A DNA stretch of 64,000 nt from Paenibacillus sp. BIC5C1 (GTDB lineage: Bacteria; Bacillota; Bacilli; Paenibacillales; Paenibacillaceae), in the NCBI RefSeq assembly GCF_032399705.1, contig NZ_CP135922.1, forward strand, positions 3,968,001 through 4,032,000, read 5' to 3'. A program made the translations under genes and the position numbers. Under the pieces are notes generated by a model that saw only the letters and a program-made list of their open reading frames with translations, did no database searches and was not told the DNA's origin. Below are positions 24,974 through 33,438 of the stretch, piece by piece (the first letter of the stretch is position 1; every line of letters starts with the position of its first letter).

Positions 24974-25228
24974 TCAGAATCCATATAAAATTAAAGACCT
25001 GATAAGAAAGAACATACACAGAACACTCAGCAATAGAAACATCATTGCTGACTGACGATCATTTTTCCACAATCGAATGGTATTAGCAATACTTAAAATT
25101 GCCAATGCAACCATATTAATTCGAGTATTCATCTCAACAAAATTAATACACAGGAGAACAAATACCATTACCCCGACAAAAAGAAACCATATTGGTATAT
25201 TCTTACTAAGTCGTTTAATCATTTTCAT
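24974..25228 (-). CDS. Small unknown membrane protein (84 aa)
   Basis: Three hydrophobic segments: IPIWFLFVGVMVFVLLCINF near 11-30, INMVALAILSIANTI near 37-51 and AMMFLLLSVLCMFFLI near 61-76, with basic residues outside them. Ribosome site AAGGGG precedes ATG at 25228. No family recognised. It stands alone with its own terminator, so a real gene is likely. Confidence 0.65.
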   Translation of the reverse strand: MKMIKRLSKNIPIWFLFVGVMVFVLLCINFVEMNTRINMVALAILSIANTIRLWKNDRQSAMMFLLLSVLCMFFLIRSLILYGF

Positions 25229-25346
25229 TCCCCTTAAAATTTTTTATTCTAACTCTAATAGGGTATTCTTCAAGTTTATTGAAATACCTTCATATTTTTT
25301 TATATTAAGCTTTGCTGTATATGTACTCTTTTATTTTAATCTAAAT

Positions 25347-25372
25347 CAAAAAGCAGCCGGTGAGCGGCTGCT
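25347..25372 (-). terminator. Terminator of the beta-glucanase gene
   Basis: AGCAGCCG/CGGCTGCT stem with TTTTTGATTT tail on the minus strand, right after the stop codon. Confidence 0.88.
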
Positions 25373-25381
25373 TCTGCATCA

Positions 25382-26095
25382 TTAGTTACTCGTATATTTA
25401 ACCCAATCGTATTCTGCATACAATGGATTGGCACCGTTATAAGGACCTAGCCAGCTATCCACGCCGGTTCCATTCCATATATTCATCATAATTCTACCGG
25501 GTGTTACGGGAATATTGCTGGTTGCAGTATGCTTCAATACGCCATCTACATACCATTTGATATAACCTGCTTGCCAATCGAAAGCATAGGTATGAAACCC
25601 CTGTGATGCATCAAACCCAAGGTTAATAACCTTCTCATGACCACCAACCCCATTTGTATAATAATTAAACTGCACTTTGGTCGTGTCCTTTCCCAAGAAT
25701 TCAATATCAATTTCATCCCATTGTGTGCCATGAGCAGGTCCTGTGTACGTGAAAAAGGAGGAGACAATGCCCGTATTTTTGGCAGGCTTCATACTGACTT
25801 CATACAGTCCGTATCCGTAATTATTTGTGGATCGATACTCCCCGCAATCAAACTTGTTGTACGCAGAACTTGTCAAACCAAGCTTGAGCTTTCCATCGTT
25901 TGTAAAATTGACATTGTTGGCTCTCCACGTGCAATTGAACATATTTCCGTTGGAATAACCATCTGCCTTTTGCCATGTTTCCGGGTTAAAATAAGTTAGT
26001 GGTTCCCAGAATACATAACTTGCGAAAGCACTTACCGAAACAAATAAAGATACCACACCTGCCACCACCAAAGTGTACCAAGACTTCCTCTTCAT
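25382..26095 (-). CDS. bglS: Secreted beta-1,3-1,4-glucanase (lichenase), GH16
   Basis: 237 residues from ATG at 26095 (GGAGG 6 bases upstream; an ATG at 26098 is too close). Signal peptide with KRK, a hydrophobic core and a cleavage site near SAFAS (residue ~25). The GH16 active site [11 protein letters not shown] is near 129-139, with the two catalytic glutamates, and the NYYTNG and AFDWQ strands follow. Two Cys (FNCTW, DCGEY) form the usual disulfide. It hydrolyses mixed-linkage glucans such as lichenan and barley glucan outside the cell. A catabolite-response-like site lies upstream. Length is that of Bacillus/Paenibacillus lichenases. Confidence 0.96.
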   Translation of the reverse strand: MKRKSWYTLVVAGVVSLFVSVSAFASYVFWEPLTYFNPETWQKADGYSNGNMFNCTWRANNVNFTNDGKLKLGLTSSAYNKFDCGEYRSTNNYGYGLYEVSMKPAKNTGIVSSFFTYTGPAHGTQWDEIDIEFLGKDTTKVQFNYYTNGVGGHEKVINLGFDASQGFHTYAFDWQAGYIKWYVDGVLKHTATSNIPVTPGRIMMNIWNGTGVDSWLGPYNGANPLYAEYDWVKYTSN

Positions 26096-26182
26096 CATAC
26101 ACCTCCATAAACGATTCCACACATGTACGAAGTATGGGCAAGTGATTCCCGAAAAATGAGTAGATTCTCTTGCCGCAGCAGA

Positions 26183-26199
26183 TATGTAAAACGCTTACA
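26183..26199. promoter_or_regulatory. Catabolite-response-element-like site upstream of the lichenase gene
   Basis: TGTAAAACGCTTACA, symmetrical cre-like core about 90 bases upstream of the gene. One side carries one base more than the usual CcpA consensus, so binding is possible but not certain. Confidence 0.4.
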
Positions 26200-26380
26200 T
26201 GGTTGGTGTTTCCATTCTATCTGGATGTGAAAAGGGTAACTATAATAATCTTTAAAGATAGATATTCATTTCTAAAGATTGACGTGAGGATAAACTACCT
26301 CACTTGCGTCAATCATCATGGATTCATGTGCTGGATGAAGAGAGTCAAACCTGCTGATTTCAATTGATCCAAAAGAAAAT

Positions 26381-26464
26381 ATGACACGGTGTCATTTTTA
26401 TTGTTGACGTATGACATTGGTGTCATATATAATTCGTTAATCAGCAATTGTGACACGGTGTCAC
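26381..26464. promoter_or_regulatory. Promoter with three TetR operator copies
   Basis: Inverted repeats ATGACACGGTGTCAT (26381-26395), ATGACATTGGTGTCAT (26411-26426) and GTGACACGGTGTCAC (26450-26464). Copy 2 sits between a -35 TTGACG (26404-26409) and a -10 TATAAT (26428-26433) spaced by 18 bases. Strong repression by the TetR protein that follows is expected. Confidence 0.9.
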
Positions 26465-26487
26465 TCATTAAGATTGGAGGATTATAT

Positions 26488-27105
26488 TTGCCAAAAAAAA
26501 CATTTTTCCACTTATCGAAAGATAAACAGGACACGTTAATTCAATGTGCCAAAAGGGAATTTTCTCGGGTTCCATTACACGAAGCATCCATTGCCAATAT
26601 TATCAAAGATGCCGGGATCTCCAGAGGAAGTTTTTATCAATACTTTGAAGAAAAAGAAGATCTGTATTATTACCTGTTGAACCAGTCCTCGCAGAAAAAT
26701 AGTGAACGATTTATTGCAGCTTTAAAGGAGAACAACGGAGATATATTCGAAGCTTTTATCGATTCATTTCAATTTATGATTCAGAATCACACCAATCAAG
26801 AACACAAAAACTTTTTTAGAAATGCCTTTTTAAATATGAATTATAAAACAGAAAAAACATTTACGAAGAACATTTATGAAGAAAATCGGGATAATCACCT
26901 TTTACCTATCATTGGGTTAATGAATACAGAAACATTAAATATACAAGGTGAACGAGAATTGCAGCATATTCTAAAAATTATTATAGCTGTAACTTTTGAT
27001 AACCTTATTCAAATATTCGTAAAAGATTTAACCTATGAAGAAGCTTTAAAAAATTATGGTGAGCAAATGGAACTGCTAAAAAGAGGATTTAAAAAAATTC
27101 AATAA
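26488..27105 (+). CDS. TetR-family regulator, autoregulated, of the MFS pump
   Basis: 205 residues from a TTG at 26488 preceded by GGAGG; an ATG at 26389 lies inside the operators. The helix-turn-helix is EASIANIIKDAGISRGSFYQYFEEKEDL (residues ~26-53, read in parts). The C-terminal ~150 residues are the ligand domain. Transcribed with the MFS gene, 30 bases downstream, and bound by three operator copies upstream, so it represses its own operon and is relieved by a pump substrate. Confidence 0.94.
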   Translation: MPKKTFFHLSKDKQDTLIQCAKREFSRVPLHEASIANIIKDAGISRGSFYQYFEEKEDLYYYLLNQSSQKNSERFIAALKENNGDIFEAFIDSFQFMIQNHTNQEHKNFFRNAFLNMNYKTEKTFTKNIYEENRDNHLLPIIGLMNTETLNIQGERELQHILKIIIAVTFDNLIQIFVKDLTYEEALKNYGEQMELLKRGFKKIQ

Positions 27106-27135
27106 TCAGAAGTGTAAAAAGGAGAAAACAAATAT

Positions 27136-28650
27136 ATGGATTCAGCTTTACAAGAAAAAAAACCACCCTATTTAATGATCGCCATTCTTTTTATCGGCGC
27201 ATTTGTTTCATTTCTCAATAACTCGCTCTTAAATGTAGCACTGCCATCCATCATGGTGGATTTGGACATTAAAGATTATTCCACGATTCAGTGGCTTTCT
27301 ACTGGCTATATGCTGGTCAGTGGTATATTGATTCCGGCGTCAGCATTCTTATTAACACGTTTCTCCAATAGAAGTTTATTTATTACCTCCATGGCCATTT
27401 TCACTTTAGGTACGGCCATAGCAGCCGTTGCACCAAACTTTGGTTTATTGCTTACAGGAAGAATGGTTCAAGCAGCAGGCTCTTCAGTAATGGGACCCCT
27501 GTTAATGAATATTATGCTGGTAAGTTTCCCACGTGAAAAACGCGGAACAGCAATGGGTATTTTCGGATTAGTTATGATTACTGCCCCTGCAATCGGGCCA
27601 ACATTATCAGGTTTTATTGTAGAATATTATGACTGGCGTTTACTTTTTGAGATGATTTTACCGTTAGCCGTCATTAGTTTACTGTTAGGAATCTGGAAAT
27701 CCAAAAATATAATGCAGCAAAACAAAAGTGCAACACTGGACTATTTCTCGATCATATTATCATCCATTGGTTTTGGTGGTTTGTTATATGGGTTCAGTTC
27801 TGCAAGTTCAGATGGCTGGACAGATCAAGTCGTTTTAATCACTTTAATCGTTGGAGCTATTGCCCTGATCGCCTTCGTTGTGCGTCAATTGAAAATGGAT
27901 ACACCATTATTGGATTTACGTGTTTACAAGTATCCAATGTTTGCCCTTGGCTCTGTTATTGCGATTGTAAACGCAGTGGCAATGTTCTCCGGAATGATTT
28001 TAACACCAGCATACGTACAAAACGTAAGAGGTATTACACCACTTGATTCAGGTTTAATGATGTTGCCTGGTGCAATAATCATGGGGATTATGTCACCTAT
28101 TACGGGTAAACTGTTTGATAAATATGGCCCACGTATTCTCGGCATAATCGGGCTTACAATTACAGCGATCTCAACGTACATGTTGGCAAACCTACAAATC
28201 GACTCTACTCACACTTATATTATCCTTGTGTATACTCTGCGTATGTTTGGTATGGCAATGGTGATGATGCCTATTATGACAAACGGCCTGAATCAATTGC
28301 CAACACGCTTAAATCCACATGGTACAGCTGTCAACAATACAGCTCAACAAGTGTCCGGTTCAATTGGTACGGCTATTCTGATTACTATTATGAATTCGGT
28401 GACAAAAACAAAAGCTGAAGATTTAATGACTGGTGTTGATCCAACAACTTTGACAGCAGCCAATAAAGCTTTATTAACCCAAGAAGCGTTATTAGCCGGA
28501 ATCCAATATTCATTCTATATCGCACTTGGCATTAATATTGTCGCATTAATATTAGTTTTCTTCATTAAACGAGCGGAAGTCAAAGATGAACCTGTCGAGG
28601 CTTTAAAAAATCAACAGGGGAAAACTAAAACAAAACCCGCAGTAAATTAA
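27136..28650 (+). CDS. MFS multidrug transporter, DHA2 (EmrB/QacA) family
   Basis: 504 residues with 14 predicted membrane segments. Markers: SFLNNSLLNVALPSIMVDL near 20-38 (family N-terminal motif), motif C region APAIGPTLSGFIVEYYDWRLLFE around 152-174, and a long C-terminal half with FSGMILTPAYVQNVRG. It is a proton-driven exporter of drugs or toxic organics in the membrane. Ribosome site AAAAAGGAG precedes ATG at 27136. It is controlled by the TetR gene just upstream, and ends in a terminator. Confidence 0.95.
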   Translation: MDSALQEKKPPYLMIAILFIGAFVSFLNNSLLNVALPSIMVDLDIKDYSTIQWLSTGYMLVSGILIPASAFLLTRFSNRSLFITSMAIFTLGTAIAAVAPNFGLLLTGRMVQAAGSSVMGPLLMNIMLVSFPREKRGTAMGIFGLVMITAPAIGPTLSGFIVEYYDWRLLFEMILPLAVISLLLGIWKSKNIMQQNKSATLDYFSIILSSIGFGGLLYGFSSASSDGWTDQVVLITLIVGAIALIAFVVRQLKMDTPLLDLRVYKYPMFALGSVIAIVNAVAMFSGMILTPAYVQNVRGITPLDSGLMMLPGAIIMGIMSPITGKLFDKYGPRILGIIGLTITAISTYMLANLQIDSTHTYIILVYTLRMFGMAMVMMPIMTNGLNQLPTRLNPHGTAVNNTAQQVSGSIGTAILITIMNSVTKTKAEDLMTGVDPTTLTAANKALLTQEALLAGIQYSFYIALGINIVALILVFFIKRAEVKDEPVEALKNQQGKTKTKPAVN

Positions 28651-28716
28651 TTAAAAGCATTTGACCAAAAACAATACTGACAAAATAAGAGACGAAATTA
28701 AAGAATATACAATATA

Positions 28717-28757
28717 AATGGAGCTTACTATCGTTAAGATAGCAGGCTCCATTTTTT
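28717..28757 (+). terminator. Terminator of the TetR-MFS operon
   Basis: ATGGAGC...CTATC/GATAG...GCTCCAT stem followed by a T6 run. Confidence 0.9.
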
Positions 28758-28775
28758 CTCTCCTCTAAACGCTTT

Positions 28776-29084
28776 ATGATGATCAGATCAACATATCTCA
28801 ACTTTTATATGCACTGGCAGTCTAAACTACCTTCAGCCCAAGATTTGGGGACTCGAACACATTCCGATAGTTTTCCTAGTACAGTGATTGATAAAGGGGA
28901 ATTACTGAAAATGTCGATGAAAGGAGAGGAAATTGATGCGGATAAGGTAAGATTCGAGATGCAAAAACAGGGATATGACCATATTAAGGATATAGCTTAC
29001 GCCGAATATGGTGAGGATGGAACGCTTTATATCATACCGAGAAAGAGAAAGAAAAACCGAACGATCATTAGAAATATGACATAA
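28776..29084 (+). pseudogene. DUF421/YetF-like C-terminal domain remnant
   Basis: An open frame of 102 codons without a ribosome site at its ATG. From about residue 32 it reads like the cytosolic C-terminal domain of DUF421 (YetF/YdfR-type) proteins: FPSTVIDKGELL ... IDADKVRFEMQKQGYDHIKDIAYAEYGEDGTLYIIP. The membrane part and the first cytosolic half are missing, so this is most likely a decaying fragment of a larger gene, although the downstream terminator is intact. Confidence 0.6.
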
Positions 29085-29110
29085 AGCCGGGAAAGATACT
29101 CCCGGCTTTT
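29083..29110. terminator. Bidirectional terminator
   Basis: AAAGCCGGGA/TCCCGGCTTTT hairpin shared by the plus-strand remnant and the arsC end on the minus strand. Confidence 0.88.
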
Positions 29111-29114
29111 CGTG

Positions 29115-29540
29115 TTACTTTCCAGTTTCAGCGAACGTCTGTATCCGCACCCCAATCTGGTCACGAACCCTTTGGAATACAGCCCATCTCTCTTCTTCTG
29201 TACCTTGCGCTTTCGCGGGATCATCGAATCCCCAGTGTTCTCGCTTCACTTGTGGAGGGGTCATTGGACATTTATCTGCCGCATCCCCGCATAATGTGAC
29301 GACGAAATCTGCACTGTTCAGTAGCTCGGAGTCAATGATGTCCGAAGTTTGGCTTGAAATATCGATACCTGCTTCGTTCATCGCTTCAACTGCTTTTGGA
29401 TTCAAACCGTGAGCTTCGATTCCTGCGCTATAGATGTTCCAGTCCTCACTCAGATATTTCTTGGCCCAACCTTCAGCCATTTGGCTCCGACACGAGTTGC
29501 CTGTGCATAGGAAATAAAGTGTTTTTTTGTTCATGTTCAT
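29115..29540 (-). CDS. arsC: Arsenate reductase (thioredoxin-coupled)
   Basis: 141 residues from ATG at 29540, 6 bases from GAGGAG. Low-molecular-weight-phosphatase-like fold with the P-loop CTGNSCRS near 12-19 and the redox pair in [11 protein letters not shown]; these three cysteines define the S. aureus/B. subtilis pI258 type. Reduces arsenate to arsenite with thioredoxin. It is the last gene of arsR-arsB-arsC, 23 bases after arsB. Confidence 0.97.
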   Translation of the reverse strand: MNMNKKTLYFLCTGNSCRSQMAEGWAKKYLSEDWNIYSAGIEAHGLNPKAVEAMNEAGIDISSQTSDIIDSELLNSADFVVTLCGDAADKCPMTPPQVKREHWGFDDPAKAQGTEEERWAVFQRVRDQIGVRIQTFAETGK

Positions 29541-29563
29541 CATCTTCTCCTCGTTGTTTGAAT

Positions 29564-30859
29564 TTATAGAATGCTTAACCACAGATATAGACCCACTAGC
29601 GTAATCAGTAGAGTCGGAACTGTGATAATGATACCTGTCTTAAAGTAGGTGCCCCATGAAATTTTGACACCTTTGGTGCTGAGCACATGAAGCCAGAGCA
29701 GTGTTGCCAGTGAACCAATCGGTGTAATCTTGGGACCTAGATCGGAACCAATAATATTGGCGTAGATCAACGCCTCCCGAACGGTTCCCGTAGCCGTTGT
29801 TGCGTCAATGGCGAGTGCGTCAATCAAAACCGTAGGCATATTGTTCATCAGAGATGAAATGATCGCAGCAATAAAGCCCATACCAATCGTTGCGACGAAC
29901 AATCCTTGATCTGCCACGGCCTGGATGGCTACGGCCAGCAGATCCGTCAGACCCACATTACGCAAGCCATAGACCACGACATACATACCGATAGAGAAGA
30001 ATACGATTGCCCAAGGCGCTTCCTTAACGACTACTTTAGTCGGTACAGCAGAGCTTCGAGAAGCCATAATCAGGAAGAATATAGCCACGACTCCTGCCAC
30101 AATAGATACAGGCATACCAACAAATTCACTGCCAAAGTAACCGACGAGCAGGATGCCAAGTACAATCCATGACAACCTGAACATCTTCAGATCTTTGATC
30201 GCTGTTACAGGTGCTTTCAGTTCACTGGCATCAAACCGTTTGGGAATGCTTTTCCTGAAAAAGAGATATAACACACCGATACTTGCAGCCAGTGAAAACA
30301 GATTCGGAATAAACATTTTGCCTGCATACTCCATGAAAGTAATACCGAAGAAATCGGCAGATACGATGTTTACCAGGTTACTTACAACCAGTGGCAATGA
30401 AGTTGTATCCGCAATAAATCCGCTGGCAATAATGAAGGGAAATACTTTCTTCTCATCAAAATTCAATGCGCGGACCATAGCCAGAACAATTGGGGTCAGA
30501 ATCAGTGCTCCTCCGTCATTGGCAAAGAAAGCAGAAACTACAGCTCCTAAGATGGAGACGTATACAAACATCCGAACCCCTCTGCCATGAGCCGCCTTCG
30601 CCATATGTAAAGCTGCCCATTCAAAGAAACCGATACGATCCAAAATCAATGAGATGATAATAATGGCCACAAAAGCAAGCGTGGCGTTCCATACCATTTG
30701 CGTAACATCCCATACGTCCTTGAAATGAACTACGCCTACAAGTAACGCCAGAATTGCTCCGCCGCAAGCAGACCACCCTATGGACAGGTTTTTAGGCTGC
30801 CAGATGACGAGCACTAACGTTATCAAGAAGATCATGCAAGCAAGAAAAGTAGAAAACAA
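29564..30859 (-). CDS. arsB: Arsenite efflux permease (ArsB family)
   Basis: 431 residues, about 12 membrane segments. ArsB/NhaD-type features: [18 protein letters not shown] near 110-127 and [12 protein letters not shown] near 319-330. Extrudes arsenite or antimonite across the membrane. It follows arsR and precedes arsC in one operon. Ribosome site GGAGGC precedes the ATG. This is the ArsB type rather than the Acr3 type common in Bacillus. Confidence 0.95.
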   Translation of the reverse strand: MFSTFLACMIFLITLVLVIWQPKNLSIGWSACGGAILALLVGVVHFKDVWDVTQMVWNATLAFVAIIIISLILDRIGFFEWAALHMAKAAHGRGVRMFVYVSILGAVVSAFFANDGGALILTPIVLAMVRALNFDEKKVFPFIIASGFIADTTSLPLVVSNLVNIVSADFFGITFMEYAGKMFIPNLFSLAASIGVLYLFFRKSIPKRFDASELKAPVTAIKDLKMFRLSWIVLGILLVGYFGSEFVGMPVSIVAGVVAIFFLIMASRSSAVPTKVVVKEAPWAIVFFSIGMYVVVYGLRNVGLTDLLAVAIQAVADQGLFVATIGMGFIAAIISSLMNNMPTVLIDALAIDATTATGTVREALIYANIIGSDLGPKITPIGSLATLLWLHVLSTKGVKISWGTYFKTGIIITVPTLLITLVGLYLWLSIL

Positions 30860-30933
30860 ACATATACGCCTCCAATCAAATTAAATAAATTTTACATAAT
30901 CATATAACAATATACTTATATATTGCTCAAAAA

Positions 30934-31260
30934 TTAATTACATACGGATGAAATGTTCTCTTTATTTAGAGACTTAAGAAGGGCTGCAGAATCCGGCATG
31001 AATTCCAACACAGATTTAATATAAGGTGTATCCTCTACATTCAAAGAGTAATATACCCATTGTCCACGTTTATTCTCTTTGACCAAACCTTGATCCTTTA
31101 ACTTGCGCAAATGCTGACTGACCCCAGGTTGCGACATGTCCAAAATGTCTACAAACTCACATACACACCATTCACGTTCTTTGAGGAGTGTAAGTATCGT
31201 CAGACGAGTCTTATCCCCCAGCAATTTTAACTTTTCCGATGCTTCTTGAATAGAATCCAT
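30934..31260 (-). CDS. arsR: Arsenical-resistance repressor ArsR
   Basis: 108 residues from ATG at 31260 with AAGGAGGTAAG upstream; the open frame to 31377 is only an upstream extension across the operator. ArsR signatures: LKLLGDKTRLTILTLLKE near 10-27, the As(III)-binding CVC in REWCVCEFVDIL near 28-39, and the recognition helix MSQPGVSQHLRKLKDQGLV near 41-59. It represses the operon until arsenite binds its cysteines. An 18-20-base palindrome lies in its promoter (31282-31301). Confidence 0.97.
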   Translation of the reverse strand: MDSIQEASEKLKLLGDKTRLTILTLLKEREWCVCEFVDILDMSQPGVSQHLRKLKDQGLVKENKRGQWVYYSLNVEDTPYIKSVLEFMPDSAALLKSLNKENISSVCN

Positions 31261-31281
31261 ATCACTTACCTCCTTCTCTTT

Positions 31282-31326
31282 ATATAAGCACATGCTTATA
31301 TTATAATGTAGAATTCTTATTGTCAA
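31282..31326 (-). promoter_or_regulatory. ars operon promoter and ArsR operator
   Basis: Minus-strand -35 TTGACA (31321-31326) with a TATAAT-like -10 at the expected distance; immediately downstream is the operator ATATAAGCACATGCTTATAT (31282-31301), 9-base inverted arms around CA, typical of ArsR. Confidence 0.85.
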
Positions 31327-31339
31327 TTTTAATATCCAA

Positions 31340-31389
31340 GTTAACCTGACAGTATTGGTTAACAGTCGAACCATCACTGTCAGGTTAAC
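31340..31389. repeat. 14-bp inverted repeat between the ArsO-like gene and arsR
   Basis: GTTAACCTGACAGT (31340-31353) and its exact reverse complement ACTGTCAGGTTAAC (31376-31389), with GGTTAACAGTCGAACC in the loop. No T run, so it is not a simple terminator; it may be a shared regulatory site or terminator-like structure for the ArsO-like gene. Confidence 0.6.
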
Positions 31390-31399
31390 CTATTCTACA

Positions 31400-32800
31400 T
31401 TAATTGGAACAAGATGAACTACAATCACTTGTCCGCTCGGCTACCTGTACTTCTGAACGATTCAGACTGCATACACCCGTTTCAGGTAGATCCAGTTCTA
31501 CTTTTGTAGCTGCATCCAGGTCACCTGCCAGAAAAGCTACCACCGAACGAACTTGTTCATATCCGGTAGCCATCAGGAAGGTTGGGGCACGTCCATAACT
31601 TTTCATCCCAACAATATACAATCCTTGTTCCATATGACGCAATTCCTTCTCCCCATGAGGACGAACTGTGCCGCAACTATGAACATTCGGATCGATTAAC
31701 GGAGCAATGGTTGCCACACTTTCTGTGGTCGGGTCGATACTCAGCCGTAGCTCCCTGAGGAAAGACAAGTCTGGCCGACTTCCGGCATTCACGATGATCT
31801 CATCAATATGTGCTAGCATCTGTGTCACACCATGTTGCTCTCCGCTTATGGTAATTTGCTTCCCTTCCTGCTTCAGTTCCTGAATATGGAACGGTGTAAC
31901 AACAGTAATTTTTCCGGAATCCACCAGTTCATGAATACGACGTCCCAGTTCTCCTCGCGCTTCGAGCTGATCACTCGCTTCTCCGCCGTATGCTTCCTCC
32001 ACGTGATCTTTTCTCATAATCCAGGTCAGTGTCATACCGGAATTTATTTCTTGAAGCATGGCAAGATCAAGTAATGTATTCAAGGCTGAGTGTCCGCTTC
32101 CTACTACTGCGACATGTCTATCTGTGTAGCGCTCTCGATCTACTCCAAACACATCCGGAATGCCATAGAATATATGGTTACTAAGAGCTTGTTCCCCAGG
32201 AGTCAACACGCCGCTGGCGAGTACAGGGTTAGCATGCCCCCAAGTTCCTGATGCATCAATGATAGCTCTCGCCTCATACCGCTTAGTCTCATCCTCTTCT
32301 TCAACGTAGATCATAAAGGGTTGTTTTTCTCGGCTCGCTGTTTTCATTTTATCTGTATTTTTGCGACTGATCCCCACAACACGTGATTTTAAATGAAGAT
32401 TGGACTGAATCTCCGGAAGTTCTGCGAGCGGGAGCAAATACAGATCTCGCAGTTCATGCCCTGTCGGTAAAACATCGGGAGCAGGGGCAATCCATCCGTT
32501 CTTGGATAACAATCGTCCAGCCGCTTTATCTACGTTATACTGCCATGGTGAGAACAAACGAACATGGCCCCATTGGGAGATATTTTCACCCACTTTAGTC
32601 CCCGCCTCAAGAATAATAAACGATTGGCCTGCTTCAATCAGATGAGCTGCTGCAGCCAAACCAATAGGTCCTGCACCAATGATAACAACAGGTAGATGGG
32701 TTAACTCTCCTTGATTTAAAGATTCCGAAGGGGAAACCTTCTTTTTCTCTAAAGTGGGAGCACAGCAAGAATCAACTTGTTTGAATTCAACGTTTTTCAT
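31400..32800 (-). CDS. ArsO-like FAD/NAD(P) flavoprotein of the arsenic island
   Basis: 466 residues. Two Rossmann motifs, VVIIGAGPIGLAAAAHL near 38-54 and VAVVGSGHSALNTLLDL near 208-224, plus the PHGEKELRHMEQGLYIVGMKSYGRAPTF block (residues ~390-420, read in parts) seen in the ArsO-type putative flavin monooxygenases found in ars clusters. Vicinal cysteines lie at the N-terminus (DSCCAP, 12-13), and CSSSCSN ends the protein, so thiol binding of trivalent arsenic is plausible. It is a separate unit from arsRBC, with its own promoter and a site shared with the MarR gene (32830-32848). Reaction unknown. Confidence 0.85.
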   Translation of the reverse strand: MKNVEFKQVDSCCAPTLEKKKVSPSESLNQGELTHLPVVIIGAGPIGLAAAAHLIEAGQSFIILEAGTKVGENISQWGHVRLFSPWQYNVDKAAGRLLSKNGWIAPAPDVLPTGHELRDLYLLPLAELPEIQSNLHLKSRVVGISRKNTDKMKTASREKQPFMIYVEEEDETKRYEARAIIDASGTWGHANPVLASGVLTPGEQALSNHIFYGIPDVFGVDRERYTDRHVAVVGSGHSALNTLLDLAMLQEINSGMTLTWIMRKDHVEEAYGGEASDQLEARGELGRRIHELVDSGKITVVTPFHIQELKQEGKQITISGEQHGVTQMLAHIDEIIVNAGSRPDLSFLRELRLSIDPTTESVATIAPLIDPNVHSCGTVRPHGEKELRHMEQGLYIVGMKSYGRAPTFLMATGYEQVRSVVAFLAGDLDAATKVELDLPETGVCSLNRSEVQVAERTSDCSSSCSN

Positions 32801-32829
32801 ATCAATGTACCTCCAGTATGTTTAATAAA

Positions 32830-32848
32830 ACTTGCATTTTACAAGTAT
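32830..32848. promoter_or_regulatory. MarR operator copy 1, upstream of the ArsO-like gene
   Basis: ACTTGCATTTTACAAGTAT; differs at only 3 of 19 positions from the copy in front of the marR gene (33368-33386), and both are near-inverted repeats. Located about 30 bases upstream of the ArsO-like start. Confidence 0.75.
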
Positions 32849-32878
32849 TAGAGCAATATAACGAGGTAATGAAGCTCA

Positions 32879-33334
32879 TTACCCCAGCGGCGTACAACAC
32901 ATTTTCGATTTTAGCATGCTCTCATTGAGCAGTTTAATGGATTGAATGACCGTCTCCTTTTCCGTATCCGTCATGAAAGAAAAAACCTCATCCAGATGAG
33001 TATTCATCTGATGATCAATAGCCGTTGTTACAACCTCCCCTTCGTCTGTCAAACTGAGAATGTATACTCTACGATCCTCAGGCAGTGGTGTCTTTTGAAC
33101 CAAATTTTTCTTAATCAGTGTCTGCACTTGACGACTAAAGGTTGTGATATCCATGGCGAGCGTTTCAGCAATTTGTTGCATGGACGGCTCATGTTGATGG
33201 TTAATTTCGTATAGAATATGGCTCTGAACCAGCGATATTTCATGCTCTCCAACCGTGCAACAGTTTTTATCCAGTAAGCCGAAACGGCGGACCATGATTT
33301 GTAGTGGCTCTCTGGGATTCTCAATATCTGACAC
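32879..33334 (-). CDS. MarR-family regulator with two cysteine pairs
   Basis: 151 residues from GTG at 33334, which has AGAGGTGATGAT just upstream; an ATG at 33382 would put the operator inside the coding region. MarR winged helix: ISLVQSHILYEINHQHEPSMQQIAETLAMDITTFSRQVQTLIKKNLV (residues 33-79, read in parts) and PLPEDRRVYILSLTDEG near 82-98. It has vicinal cysteines near both ends (KNCCTVGE at 25-26, KMCCTPLG at 146-147), suggesting sensing of arsenicals or other thiol reagents. Located next to the ArsO-like gene, with which it shares a 19-base operator. Confidence 0.87.
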   Translation of the reverse strand: MSDIENPREPLQIMVRRFGLLDKNCCTVGEHEISLVQSHILYEINHQHEPSMQQIAETLAMDITTFSRQVQTLIKKNLVQKTPLPEDRRVYILSLTDEGEVVTTAIDHQMNTHLDEVFSFMTDTEKETVIQSIKLLNESMLKSKMCCTPLG

Positions 33335-33367
33335 ATCATCACCTCTGGTCATCATTATAAACAAATT

Positions 33368-33386
33368 ACTTGCAGTTTGCAAATAT
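33368..33386. promoter_or_regulatory. MarR operator copy 2, upstream of marR
   Basis: ACTTGCAGTTTGCAAATAT, 16 of 19 bases identical to the copy at 32830-32848. Autoregulatory site. Confidence 0.75.
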
Positions 33387-33438
33387 AAAAATTAACACTC
33401 TCAATCTATCAAAAAAAGTAATTTAGATTTTTATGTCT

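Noticed and set aside
25077..25385. 102-codon plus-strand frame
   Set aside because: Opposite strand of the small membrane-protein gene, which has a better ribosome site and its own terminator.
29115..33334. Whole arsenic region as a composite transposon
   Set aside because: Only one IS30 copy is present, on one side; no matching element flanks the other side.
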